Positions 25,505-36,300 of a DNA stretch of 64,000 bases are shown here, in pieces (positions within the stretch are counted from its first letter, which is position 1; each line of letters begins with the position of its first letter). The stretch covers positions 2,986,243 to 3,050,242 of the forward strand of contig CP093829.1 in NCBI GenBank assembly GCA_033063855.1, written 5' to 3'. The DNA comes from Smittia aterrima. Lineage: Eukaryota > Arthropoda > Insecta > Diptera > Chironomidae. A program made the translations under genes and the position numbers. A model generated the notes under the pieces. It was not told the origin of the DNA. It did not search any database and worked only from the letters and a program-made list of their open reading frames with translations.

Positions 25505-25890
25505 AAATAAAAATAAGAATTCTTTGCATGCACATCTCGCGTTGATTTTCTATGCTCGAAGATGAGCGATGGCGTTGGATCGCTCACATTGATGAATCTC
25601 ACTATGATAATATTTTGATGGCAATCAATGATGAAGTTGGAGCAGCTGAATTGAGCTTGTGCCCAACTTACCTGACTCAAATGAATTTCAATTGTTTGTT
25701 GTTAGAAACAATAATTTTCCTAGAAAGCCAACCTTAAGCTCTTCTCGCAGTCCCATCGAAAGACTTTTCGATCTCTTGGTCAGCAATAAAGTCAATCTGT
25801 GTCATAAAACCATCTTTAAAGTCGAAATGTGGCAAAAACTGAAGGCGGCGCACTCAGGGCGAAAGCCAAGATGAGGTTTCGTCAGGTAGA

Positions 25891-27968
25891 TCTCAAAGTA
25901 TTAATGGAGCAATCAATAAATTTAATTACAGACCAAAGATTGATCCCTGAAACTGACTGGGAGTTCGCCATTTTTTTCTGGTCTCACATAAAAATCTTTT
26001 GGCTCCAAAGTTCGGGAAATGATAAAGAAGAAATCATCATCATTCATTAGCGTGAAATGCAATTTTAAACGGAAGATCAATAGGACCTCCTAGCACGTCC
26101 GAGAAACAATCGAAAAGCCTTTTCTCGATGGTTAAAAGATTTTTTTTTCTGCAGTGGAAGAAAGGGAAGCGTAAAAAATTTGCTTTAAAAAAGTGAAGAC
26201 AGAAAGTCGCATTTCACTTCAAGTCAATTTCATCCTCCCGTTTCAAGCTCAGAGAAAGTATAAGAATGAGACATCAAATCATGAATCGAACCGATTGAGT
26301 CTTACATGGAATTGTGTTTCAGGCAATTATTGTTGCAAATAGTTCGACGAAGAGAAGATTTCAGTAGCACAATCATGTCAAACCGTTAAAGTTTTATTGC
26401 TACAATCTCTTTAATAAAGTTTAAGCAGCACGTCAGTAGAAAGGAGAAGGAAAGGGTTAGACTGCTTATTAGCCTTCTTTGAGGACGAGAAACAAGAAAA
26501 TATTTTGATTTTATTATTTTATTACAGGATTAAGACTTTACTAACGAACAAACCCACAATGAAATTTTAATCCTTGCTCAGCCGAGCTCGGCAAATATTT
26601 ACGCCCCGCAAAATTTTCTTTGGTTTGCATGGACATTAATGACAGTGCCTGAAAAATGTTTGCCATCAAATCGACTCCTATCCACCTCGATCAGAGCTAA
26701 CGTGCTTGGTTCACTGCAGGCGATCTATGCTAATCCGCTCTCATTCTTTAAAATCTTCAACGACTGAGACGTCATAAAATTAAGAAAATTTTTAATTTCT
26801 CGAAGGTTTGTACTTTGTGATCGCAGAGTTGGATGGAAAAGCCGATTACCAAATCTCTCCATTGAGCGTGCAGAATTGCATTCAATAATTTAGCTCGTCC
26901 GTTGCTATTCTAACTCCAAAGGGATTTGCGGCTACTTTAGTGCGTTGAGTTGTTCTCTGACGTGCAACAACTTCTTTCGGCATCTTTGCGATGATTTTAA
27001 ATAAACATCAACAAAGATCTCTAACAAAAATAAAGTCATCATCGATTCTTTCACATTTCTTTTAAAAAATAAATTGATTTTTTGTTTTCTTTCGGTTTCG
27101 AATGGCAAAGAAGAAAAATAAAAGTCATTACGGACTTAAAGCGAACAGAGTGCGGTAATCGTTTGATGCAGTGTGAATTTCATTTGAAAAGGATCCTTTG
27201 TTGTTTTGTTCTTTCGGTGTTGACAGAATTAGAAAACTACTCGGTTTCCTTAAATTGACTTTCACGCAGAGTTGAGTTCGGTGGTTGCAAAAATTTGTGA
27301 TCATCAATAAAGCAGCGAAGATTAAACAATCAAAACGTGCTCGATCGCGTGTTTGATATTTGCTTGAGCGTGCGTTTTGTGCTTTTAAAGTGTTGCTTCC
27401 GTTGACATGAAATTCTTTACAAAACGACAAGAGCCAGGTGCAGATTCTTCATAAACAATGCTTCGTTATTTGTTAATATATGACTTTTGTGAATGCGTCG
27501 ACTTGCAGCATAAGCCAAAAAGAACATTTCAAAGAGAATGTCTAATGAATGCAACAATTTGATGTTTCAATATTCTTTCGGGATAGAAATTACTTGGCAG
27601 GAGGTGTGACTTTTATCGAATCAGTTTGCTGGGAATAATAAGATGCGAAACGACCATGTGGACTGCGAATTCTCTAAATAGAAGGCAATTCCTTTGTCAT
27701 TTGAACATAATTTCTATTGAGATCTGGACAAAGTCGAACATCTCAACACCTTTCGTTGCTTCAAAGTTTTAAGATTTTCTCTGTAAAGCTAAAACACATC
27801 TCAACCGCATGAAAAATTCTAGAAAAGTTTCAGGAGGTCTTGAGCTTGCAAATTCGATTTTCATGGTGATGAGCGGCCGTAAAACTCAAATTTTCAATGG
27901 AAAGTTTTAGTTTGACTTTATCCTAGAATCCCAAAATAAAATTAATTAAATCGACAAGATCATTCAGT
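25891..27968. other. Unique spacer between the two slp inverted arms
   Basis: About 2.08 kb with no recognisable gene and no similarity between its halves that I could see. It lies between two divergent slp promoters, so it is a good candidate for shared regulatory DNA (inference). Open frames here are at most ~100 codons and look like chance. Confidence 0.5.
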
Positions 27969-28322
27969 TCTACCTGACGAAACCTCATCTTGGCTTGGCC
28001 CTGAGTGCGCCGCCTTCAGTTTTTGCCACATTTCGACTTAAACATTAAACGTTGTTTTATGACACAGATTGACTTTATTGCTGACCAAGAGATCGAAAAG
28101 TCTTTCGACGGGACTGCGAGAAGAGCTTAAGGTTGGCTTTCTAGGAAAATTATTGTTTCTAACAACAAACAATTGAAATTCATTTGAGTCAGGTAAGTTG
28201 GGCACAAGCTCAATTCAGCTGCTCCAACTTCATCATTGATAGTCAAAGAGAGCGAGAGAGATAAGAAGAACGAAATTCCACTCAATCAAGTGAAATCAAC
28301 GTTCAGATTTTTATTTGTTGTC

Positions 28323-28457
28323 AGTTCCAACTATGGATGAAAATATTGTGAAAACATTTTCGCTCGCCTCAAACGTTTACAAACTTAAACGATCTTATTT
28401 TACCAACAACGAAAAAAAGTTTTCCTTCACTGAGGCATACACATCGACAGTTTGATG
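28323..28457 (+). other. Possible small ORF in the slp upstream arm (right version)
   Basis: An ATG in the sequence ctATGGATGAAAATATTG opens a ~40-codon frame ending TGA (acagtttga). Compared with the left arm it has Q-to-K and E-to-K changes and one extra Lys codon (seven A instead of four), so the frame is kept. No Kozak, splice or family evidence supports translation. Coordinates are approximate. Confidence 0.2.
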
Positions 28458-28778
28458 TTTGAAGGCGGTGCTAACGACGAGTCGTCTCTGTTCGTTGCTT
28501 GCATGTGATGATGTTGACGATGATATAAAATATTTTCCCTCACGAACGAATAAAGAAGAAAAATGAAAATCTCCCTTTGCACAACGCGGACGAGAATCAG
28601 GCTCGTTCGATGATATTTCTCTGTGCAGTGGTGTTTAATGTAAACATCATGCTCAACAGCTCAACTTGTTTATATTTATTGTTTTGTGAGTAAACATATT
28701 TCTTGTATTGGTGCCAACATAAACAGACGCCATGATTGGTCTGTTGTCGAGAGAGGCAGGTAGGAAAGTAAAACTGCT

Positions 28779-28814
28779 TATAACGTTGATGTGGGGGAAC
28801 TGAGAAAACCAGTT
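28779..28814 (+). promoter_or_regulatory. Core promoter of the right slp copy (TATA-like plus initiator-like)
   Basis: CTTATAAC at 28777-28784, with CCAGTTG 32 nt further on (A at 28811 as likely start). The 5' UTR would run from 28811 to 28977 (167 nt) without an intron. The left copy has the same arrangement in mirror image. Confidence 0.5.
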
Positions 28815-28977
28815 GTGAGTTAGAATTCGAGACGATTACACGTCCTCTGCTGTTGCTCGTAAGAAAGTTTTTTGAAGAAGAAAAAAAATAATTTTGTGAA
28901 GAAAAGAAAATAATTAAAGAAAATTAAATTTGTGATCAGATCAGTGAAGAAAAAAATTAATTCAAGAAAAACTTTTA

Positions 28978-30135
28978 ATGAAAAATATGGTTAAAGCTGA
29001 ATATCCAACTTTAGCAATTCAACGAAAAATGAACATGATGAACTTGAACAGTGAAACAATGTTTGCGCTCTCGGCTCGCACTCCATTGAAGTCAAACTTC
29101 TCAATTAATTCAATTCTGCCGGAGACAATGCAAGCCTCGCCATCTCAGTCACCGTCACCTTGTCACACACCAAACGGATCAGAGCCAGAAGATCTCACAG
29201 ATACTGAGTCAGACTTGGACGTCACTGGAACTCCACCACCTCGCATCAATGACACCAACGACAGCAACGATACCTGCAGCATCAAAGACAAATCTTTAGA
29301 CGATTGTGAGACCAACAGCAACGGCGACAAGAAAGAAAGCGACGGCAAGAAATCAAATGATAAACCAAGCTTTTCTTACAACGCTTTGATTATGATGGCG
29401 ATTAGAGAAAGTCCTGAGCGAAGACTGACACTTAATGGAATCTACGAGTACATCATGAAGAACTTTCCTTATTACCGCGAGAACAAACAAGGATGGCAAA
29501 ACTCGATTCGTCACAATCTTAGTTTGAATAAATGTTTCGTTAAAGTTCCACGTCATTACGACGATCCAGGAAAAGGCAATTACTGGATGCTCGATGCTTC
29601 GGCTGATGATGTTTTTATTGGAGGCTCGACAGGAAAGTTACGACGCAGAACGACAGCAGCTTCAAGATCACGACTTGCTGCTTTCAAACGATCATTAGTT
29701 GGTCCAATGTTCCCATCACTCGGCTACCCTCAGTTCAATCAGTTTTTGTATCCTTCACCGGCTGCCGCATTAGCTCAAATGTACAGATATAATCCTTACG
29801 GACCACAAATGACACATAAACCTGCCTTGCCTTTGTCACTGCCTCTCGGTGCTGGCTTTGGAATGGATCGGCTTCTTGGCAACACTGGGTCGTCTCCAAA
29901 TCCTTCAGCAGAACTTTACCAAAGATTGCAATATCAGCAAATTCTTCAACATCATGCAGCAGCCGTCCAACACCAACAACAACAAGCAGCAGCCGCTGCT
30001 CATTTGCATCATCAGCAGCATCAACAGCTTAGTCCAAACCACGAGGCTCAAAACCCACATTTATCGCCTTCCCGAGAAACCTCAATTGCACCGACGGTTT
30101 TCAAGCCGATCACAGTTGTTACTCGTAACGCGTAA
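28978..30135 (+). CDS. slp: Sloppy-paired-like forkhead (FoxG) transcription factor, right copy
   Basis: Intronless, 385 residues, same layout as the left copy: eh1 motif FSINSIL at 41-47, acidic Ser-rich linker, forkhead domain at about 129-223 with helix-3 core GWQNSIRHNLSLNKCF, then a proline/aromatic region and Gln/His/Ala runs. It ends FKPITVVTRNA. It is identical to the left copy over the first 143 residues. It then differs at ESPERRL, KNFPYY, FVKV, ADD and RRTT inside or just after the forkhead, and over the last ~40 residues. Both copies keep every expected forkhead core segment, so both should be functional DNA-binding repressors. It is transcribed away from the spacer, divergently from the left copy. 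Drosophila slp1 and slp2 are also paired, but in tandem orientation. Confidence 0.95.
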   Translation: MKNMVKAEYPTLAIQRKMNMMNLNSETMFALSARTPLKSNFSINSILPETMQASPSQSPSPCHTPNGSEPEDLTDTESDLDVTGTPPPRINDTNDSNDTCSIKDKSLDDCETNSNGDKKESDGKKSNDKPSFSYNALIMMAIRESPERRLTLNGIYEYIMKNFPYYRENKQGWQNSIRHNLSLNKCFVKVPRHYDDPGKGNYWMLDASADDVFIGGSTGKLRRRTTAASRSRLAAFKRSLVGPMFPSLGYPQFNQFLYPSPAAALAQMYRYNPYGPQMTHKPALPLSLPLGAGFGMDRLLGNTGSSPNPSAELYQRLQYQQILQHHAAAVQHQQQQAAAAAHLHHQQHQQLSPNHEAQNPHLSPSRETSIAPTVFKPITVVTRNA

Positions 30136-30309
30136 AACAAAGTCAACGTTGAGGCTCTTCAGCGAATGAAATTAATATAAAATTAAATTTGTGATAATTT
30201 TTCGGTGCAACATTAATTTAAATTTCCACTTCCCATCAAAAAAAAACCTTCTTAGAATGTTTACCTTACGCATTAAAGATTCGAGGAATATTTTCTCATT
30301 ATGAAAGCA

Positions 30310-30315
30310 AATAAA
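30310..30315 (+). terminator. Candidate polyadenylation signal of the right slp copy
   Basis: AATAAA 175 nt after the slp stop codon, in AT-rich DNA. It lies outside the inverted repeat, so the two copies have unrelated 3' UTRs. Confidence 0.4.
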
Positions 30316-30319
30316 TTTA

Positions 30320-33300
30320 AAAATTAATTTAACTTTTCTTGTTTCTTTTCGCTTCGAAGTTGACGATTATTTTCAGGCAATGTTTGCTCCACACAAATTC
30401 AAGGTGTTCGGTCGTTTGCACAATTTGTTTCTTCCAACGACTCGACAAATAAACAGAACATTTATCAATTCCTCGGTCGATTATTTGACTTTTCTGTTTC
30501 ATCCGCACATTGTTTCTATTCTTGATATCATATTTGAACTTCACTGACGCACACCAAGTCTTCTAACGACGTCTTTAGGTATTCTTCTTCGTTACTTTAA
30601 TCAAACAAATTTATTTGTGCGCGTCGCAGGAAAATTATCCAATTTTCTCTAATCTAAATCTTTATACTTACGCATGAGCTCGTTGAGGGAAGTCAACTCA
30701 AAAGTAACTTGGTCAATTTCTTTATTTATGGAAAATATGTCAGACGACGAAAGCAAGCGATGCATACACTTCTGCAGTCATAACGAAGAAGCTTTGGAAG
30801 ATCGTGCAATGAGCGAGAGTTGAATGAAATCGTTTCAATCATTGCGATATCTCACAACTTTTATCAAATAAGCGACAACATGATGAGACGTTTTTTTTTT
30901 CATCCTCTCAATTTGATCAGTTTAAGCGATGATGATGTATTGTGATACTAAAAGAAATGTGTTTTGTACACAATTTAGTTCTCATGAATTGAATAATCGT
31001 TTGTTATTACATCAACATGATCAAAAGCTGAATAATAAATTCTCTAGAAAGTCTCCTATTTGCAAAGTCTGACAACGACTTTGCATCATTTTGATTTATG
31101 AATCTCGTCAATTTATTCATCAAAATGTTGCTGTGATAACAAACTGCATCTCGGTCGCGATTGACGTCAGTGAGTTTAGTTTAGTCGTCTCCAAAAATAT
31201 TTTAAATCATAACAACATTCTACAAAAGAAGAAATTCTTCTTCAATTGATTGTGGGAAGAAAACGGAAACGATTATACATTCTGAATCAATTGGGAAGTT
31301 TTTAATTCAATTCCTTCAACTCGCTCCTCTACAGAATTCAATTGGATGTTAAAAGAAATGAGTCTGAGAATTTTTTTAGGTTCCCAAGCCCGCAAATCTT
31401 TGCTAAGTCCACTCAAACTGCATGTTCTCTCCCTGATCTCATTACTTCATAGTTCGATTGCATGATCAGCACCCTCAGAATCTTTTAATTGCCTCCTGCT
31501 GATGACAACATTCGCTCTTAACCCGAACACATCAGAATATTTGACTCAAGTGCTTCTGAGATTTCATTCTCGTTGCTCAAAGGGAAGCAACGTTCAACAC
31601 CTTTTACTAAACTTGTTCATAATTTAATCTGATGGTTAGTTTGAAAACGATTAAGTAAATGCCCTGCAGCTAAAAACTTCCTTCACATCGTGAGTAAGAA
31701 TTTTGAAGTTTCCAGCAACAAATGATTCTCAAAAGACTTCACCCTTGAAGTGTATCACTTACTCAGAGCTTAAGGAATTACTCTGCCATAAGTTAGTTAT
31801 TGCCTCTCTCACTTGCTCTAGCATGAATTTGTTTTATAATCTTTCACATAAACTGTTTCTTCTGCTTTCAATGTCGGAACAAAAAGTAAGAAGAGTTTTA
31901 GTTTCGTTTGCTCGGGAAGAACATTTTTTCTAAATAGAATTAAATTTATTTGTTAACAGATTAGCTTGGAGGAGCTTCCTCTACCGGTTTCTCATCCAGG
32001 TAATCCAGGTGATGTCGAGCATTTTTAATTCCATTAGAATTATTTAACAATCGATCTAAGAAGATGAGGTTCGGTTATTGACAATTGAAATCAAGAATCA
32101 ATTGAATCTTTTACGCCTTATTGAGTCGTGATTGTTTGGAGAGCATCTTCAAAGTCTTTTCTTCAATGTTCAAGTTCATGATGAGAACGAGAAAAATTTA
32201 CTTCCCTCGAATGAATGGCATTACATCAATTTAAATTCAGCAACGAGAGACGAAAATATTTTGAAGTCAAATGTCTGTCACTCGATTTGGCTGCGAATGC
32301 ATTCTCGTTCAAACGAGTGCGGGTTTATTGCTTCCGCATGATTTAACAACAAACGGAGGTAAACTCCTCGACTACTTCAGCCTAATTGGAAACGGAATCG
32401 TTGCAAAAGTTATATTTATTCCCAAGGAAAGTTCCGACTGTGTCAGAGAGTTGTGAATGATCGAATCCACTTGAGCGTTGAAATCAAAGGCAAGCGACGC
32501 TTAAAATATTCATGTTCTCTTGCCGAACCAACAATCAATTAATTATCGAATGATTTAATCAAGTTAAGTCACATTTGAATCAATGAGTTTATTTGGTCGG
32601 GTTTCTTGTCTTGGATCAAAACAATTTGCCGGCTCTTGGCTTGCTTCTTACTTTATTCAAATGGAAACATTCTTCTCCTTCTTGTTCGTCGATCGTACGG
32701 GGACACGATCGGTATGGACGTAAGTCTCTATCTCTCTCGTTGGTATTTATTTTTTGAGACTCTCGGAATTTATTTATTATTTAACTTCATCTTCTGTTTA
32801 TTTGACGATTGAAAGGCTTTGAAGCGTATTCAAAATTAAATATCAACGAGAACACGAAGCTTTCAGATTTAGGATAGATACGCGATGAAAGATTTAAGTT
32901 TCGATCAGAGAAACCTATCACGGACAACGAAGAGATTATGTCAAGTCTGCTCTAAGACATTTCATTAATTCAAACATATCAAAATATTTCTCGGCAATGC
33001 CACAAAAAATTGTCATTAATACTTAGCGGAACTGGTTTGCTCGCGAGAGTTGAGTCGTCCACGAAAAAATATTTCTTCGTATCGCAAGTAACAGCCGTAA
33101 TCCAATTAAGCTTGGGAGTATTAAAAATGTGATGAAGTGAGTTAATGCCTCGCCATCATTTGATTGAAGATTTAAATAAGTCGCAAATTTATTATCAGCA
33201 TCCGATGACATTTTGTCGAATGATAAAGGCCATTCGAGAGTTTGCATTGCAAAGCGAAGAAGACAAATGAAAGGATTTGCCGCCTTTTCATCCTCCACTG

Positions 33301-36300
33301 CTCCCTTTTATTTGTTGAAGGTTTACACAGCTTTTAAGCCAATGTCGAAAGAGATTTGAGAAATCCAATGTGACGAGCCGGAAAAACTTGATACGAGCAT
33401 TTAAAATATTTTGATTTTTTCCGCTCGCCTCGTCTGATGAAGCAACAAGCGCGTGAATTGGAGTTTTGTAAATTCGTTAAAGCGATGCCGAATTGAAAAG
33501 GATTTGCTTCGTTCGTCGTCTGTCGCTCTGAGCCCAAGAGCCCGATAAAGAAAAAAAAACGACGGAATTCAATTGAATTGTGATGGAGATTTTGTGTAGG
33601 AATCACAATATTTTTTCATTCCGCGCCGTCTTGTGTTTCAAGCTCTCTCATTGTTTCTTCAACTTAAAGCCCACTCGTTTGTTGTTTTGAAATTTATAAT
33701 GGAGATAGTGGCAAACACCAGAAGTAGCGAGAGAGACATAAAATTTATTTTGTAGTCTCAAAAGCAAACTTCACGCGCCACTGCCGTAGATTTGAATATT
33801 TCACCATTAAACAGACCAATTTACAACGCCCACGCGTTTCATAAGAGACAATTCTCTGTACACAACAAACACAACAAAGCTCGCGGCGGACGTTCAGAGA
33901 ATTGAATGAAAAAAATATTATTTTAATCAAATGTAATCATTTTGAGGTCAAAATATTTAATCAACGTCGTGACCCTTTCGCTTCTTCGCCTTCTTCTTCG
34001 TCTTCATCGCGACAATTGCAAGAGCATGAATGAAACTTCTCCAGAATTGTAATTGATTTAATTAAGTGAAATTGCAATGTGTCTTTTGAAATTAATTCAA
34101 TTGTAATGAAAATATTTTGCTCGAAGCCAATTCTTGTTAAGTGAACTTTTCAAAGTTTGATCGCGAAAATTAATGTTTTGTTTCTTCAAGTTGAGCAACT
34201 GCAATCGTAATGAGTCGCGGTTGACTGTTTAGCTTAGTTTACCGGAATATAAAATGAGATCTTTATACATTCCGTCGTCTCTCCTTCGCTGAGATAATTA
34301 AGTTGTCTGTTGAGCCAATTTTTTACGCTTATAATTTCTGAGCTTATGTTGTCTCTCCGCTCTCGGAGATTCCGTGTGTGAATCGGTTGGATGATTAAAA
34401 TTTATTAATTGCAACGTGAGAAGATGGCAATGAGAAGACGTTTTGCTTTCGGCCAAGATGACGACTTGGCTTTCCCACGAAGCGACTCTTCGTACCCGTC
34501 TCGAACAAAACAATTTCTGATAAAAAAAAGGCAACTCAAATAGACACAAAGTTGAAAGGATCGCCGAGGCAAGTTGTTTATTGTCCTTTGATAACTTTCA
34601 AAGGCAATGCCGAAGAAAAATGTTTTTGCTCAATTCGGAAGCCTCTAGGACTGAAGTGTTTTTGTTTTTATTTCATTCCTTTTGCTATTTCGTCTCCTAC
34701 ATTCCCCAAACATGATTTCTTGCCAAACGCTTGTAACGACGGTCAATTTTTCTGGGATCTCTTTTCCAAAGAATTTCTCAACTCCATGATGAAGTCTTCA
34801 ACAATATTTTTGTTGTTTCTTTATTTTTCTTCTCTGATGACAGATTCATTAGTAAATATCTTTTAAGCTTTGCCGACAACACCCGAGTCGAGTCTTGCTG
34901 GTGATAATTTATTGCGTTTTGGTTGCTTGTAAGTTTAAGAAGAAACAGAAATCGGTTACTTAAAGACGTCCATTCAACAGTGGCGAATTGGCATGATCAT
35001 TACGCTTTCTGGACCTTCTGAAAAATTGAGTTGTAAAAAATGTTTAAATTGAGTCATCAATTCTTCTTCTTCTTCAACATCGTTCGCTTGACTTTGAACT
35101 TTGAAGAACATCGGTGACAACATTTCGAACATGCGGTCGTCGAAAGAAACATTCACATTTGGTAATAATCAATAATGCTCTTTGACTAATTTGAAAATAT
35201 ATTTCATCGTCGACAATGAATTTCTGGTGACGGTGAACAATAAGAAGCTTAAAAGTATTAGACTCGTAGCCTCAAAAACTGTTTCCGACGAGCATCCTGC
35301 TCATCCGCGAAACAAAAGACGAAGCTTCCGATGATTTATAGAGACATCTGCGACATCTCAATGAATATTTTCAATCAATATTATCGTCCTCGTTCAGAAA
35401 AAAATGAAAATATCGCTTTTCAGAATCAGATGAAGTGTGGTTACCAACTCGGCTCTTTTCATATTCAAATTGAAGGATCAAGACGTGCCTAACGACCAAC
35501 AAGTCGACGAGCATCAATTGTTTCCGTTTCACGAGTAGTCAGCAAACTTCTGGATCAACAAAGGAGGATTCGCCCCCGATCGAGATTTTCCTTTTTGCAT
35601 TGATGAGGGTCGATTGAAGAGCGGCATTTGACGTTATTTACTGTTACAGTTCTTTCTCGACAACGGTGAAAATATTTATTGAGTGCCGAAGCGTGTCATC
35701 GATTTGAAGAAAACTTTTTTGTTAGGAAAATGCGCGCGTACGCAATGTCGAACGAGTTAAAAATATGTTTGACGACTCGTTTTGATTTGTAAGCCCTTCG
35801 AGTGTGGAAGAGATGAAAAATTGTTTTTCTTCGCAAAGCTACGTTTGATTTATGAACTTTAAATTGAGTTTTATTATTTCAAGAATGTTTCTAAAATATG
35901 TTTCACATCAAGTCATCATCCCACATCATTCCAAAGCATTGAGATCACTTGTGAGGTCATCCATCCCTTATCTCTCTTGCTTCATTGTTGCATCAATCAA
36001 CACTCAAACCGAAATGCTGTTTAAGTTCGACCCTCAATTAATGAACTCTCCTCTATTAAATATCCATAAAAATATTGATTCGATTCGAATCTGTTTAAGT
36101 GGACAACAAACAAATCTAATACGAGAGATAGTGGAGAACGGATGGGACTTTAATTGTGATCGATTGAGCTTCGACTCCCGCATGAGCATCCTTTGTGGTT
36201 TGGCTTCGTCCCTTTCGCTAAAAATTCAACAAATTTTAATCAACAATTGTTCTAAACTTCTCTTTCTTTTCGGTGATTACAAACAAAGCGATTCGAGTGC

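Larger units (their letters stand above)
23695..25890. repeat. Left arm of the slp inverted duplication
   Basis: This arm holds the left slp coding sequence, its 5' UTR, promoter and ~900 bp upstream. It matches 27969-30120 in inverted orientation. From the start codon back through the 5' UTR the two arms are base-for-base identical over at least 160 nt, A-runs included. Similarity fades at the C-terminal codons and stops just before the stop codon; at the inner end it stops at GTCAGGTAGA (25881-25890). A 109-nt segment (25515-25623) has no counterpart in the other arm, where 66 unrelated nt (28241-28306) occupy the same place. Confidence 0.9.
27969..30120. repeat. Right arm of the slp inverted duplication
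   Basis: Mirror of 23695-25890, containing the right slp copy, its 5' UTR, promoter and upstream block. A 66-nt CT/GA-containing segment (28241-28306) replaces a 109-nt segment of the left arm. Divergence is highest near the inner end, in the forkhead-coding part and in the last ~40 codons, and close to zero over the 5' UTR and first ~143 codons. Confidence 0.9.

Noticed and set aside
26283..26294. GGTTCGATTC on the minus strand, like a tRNA B box
   Set aside because: The bases around it do not form a T-arm stem and no anticodon or acceptor stem could be built.
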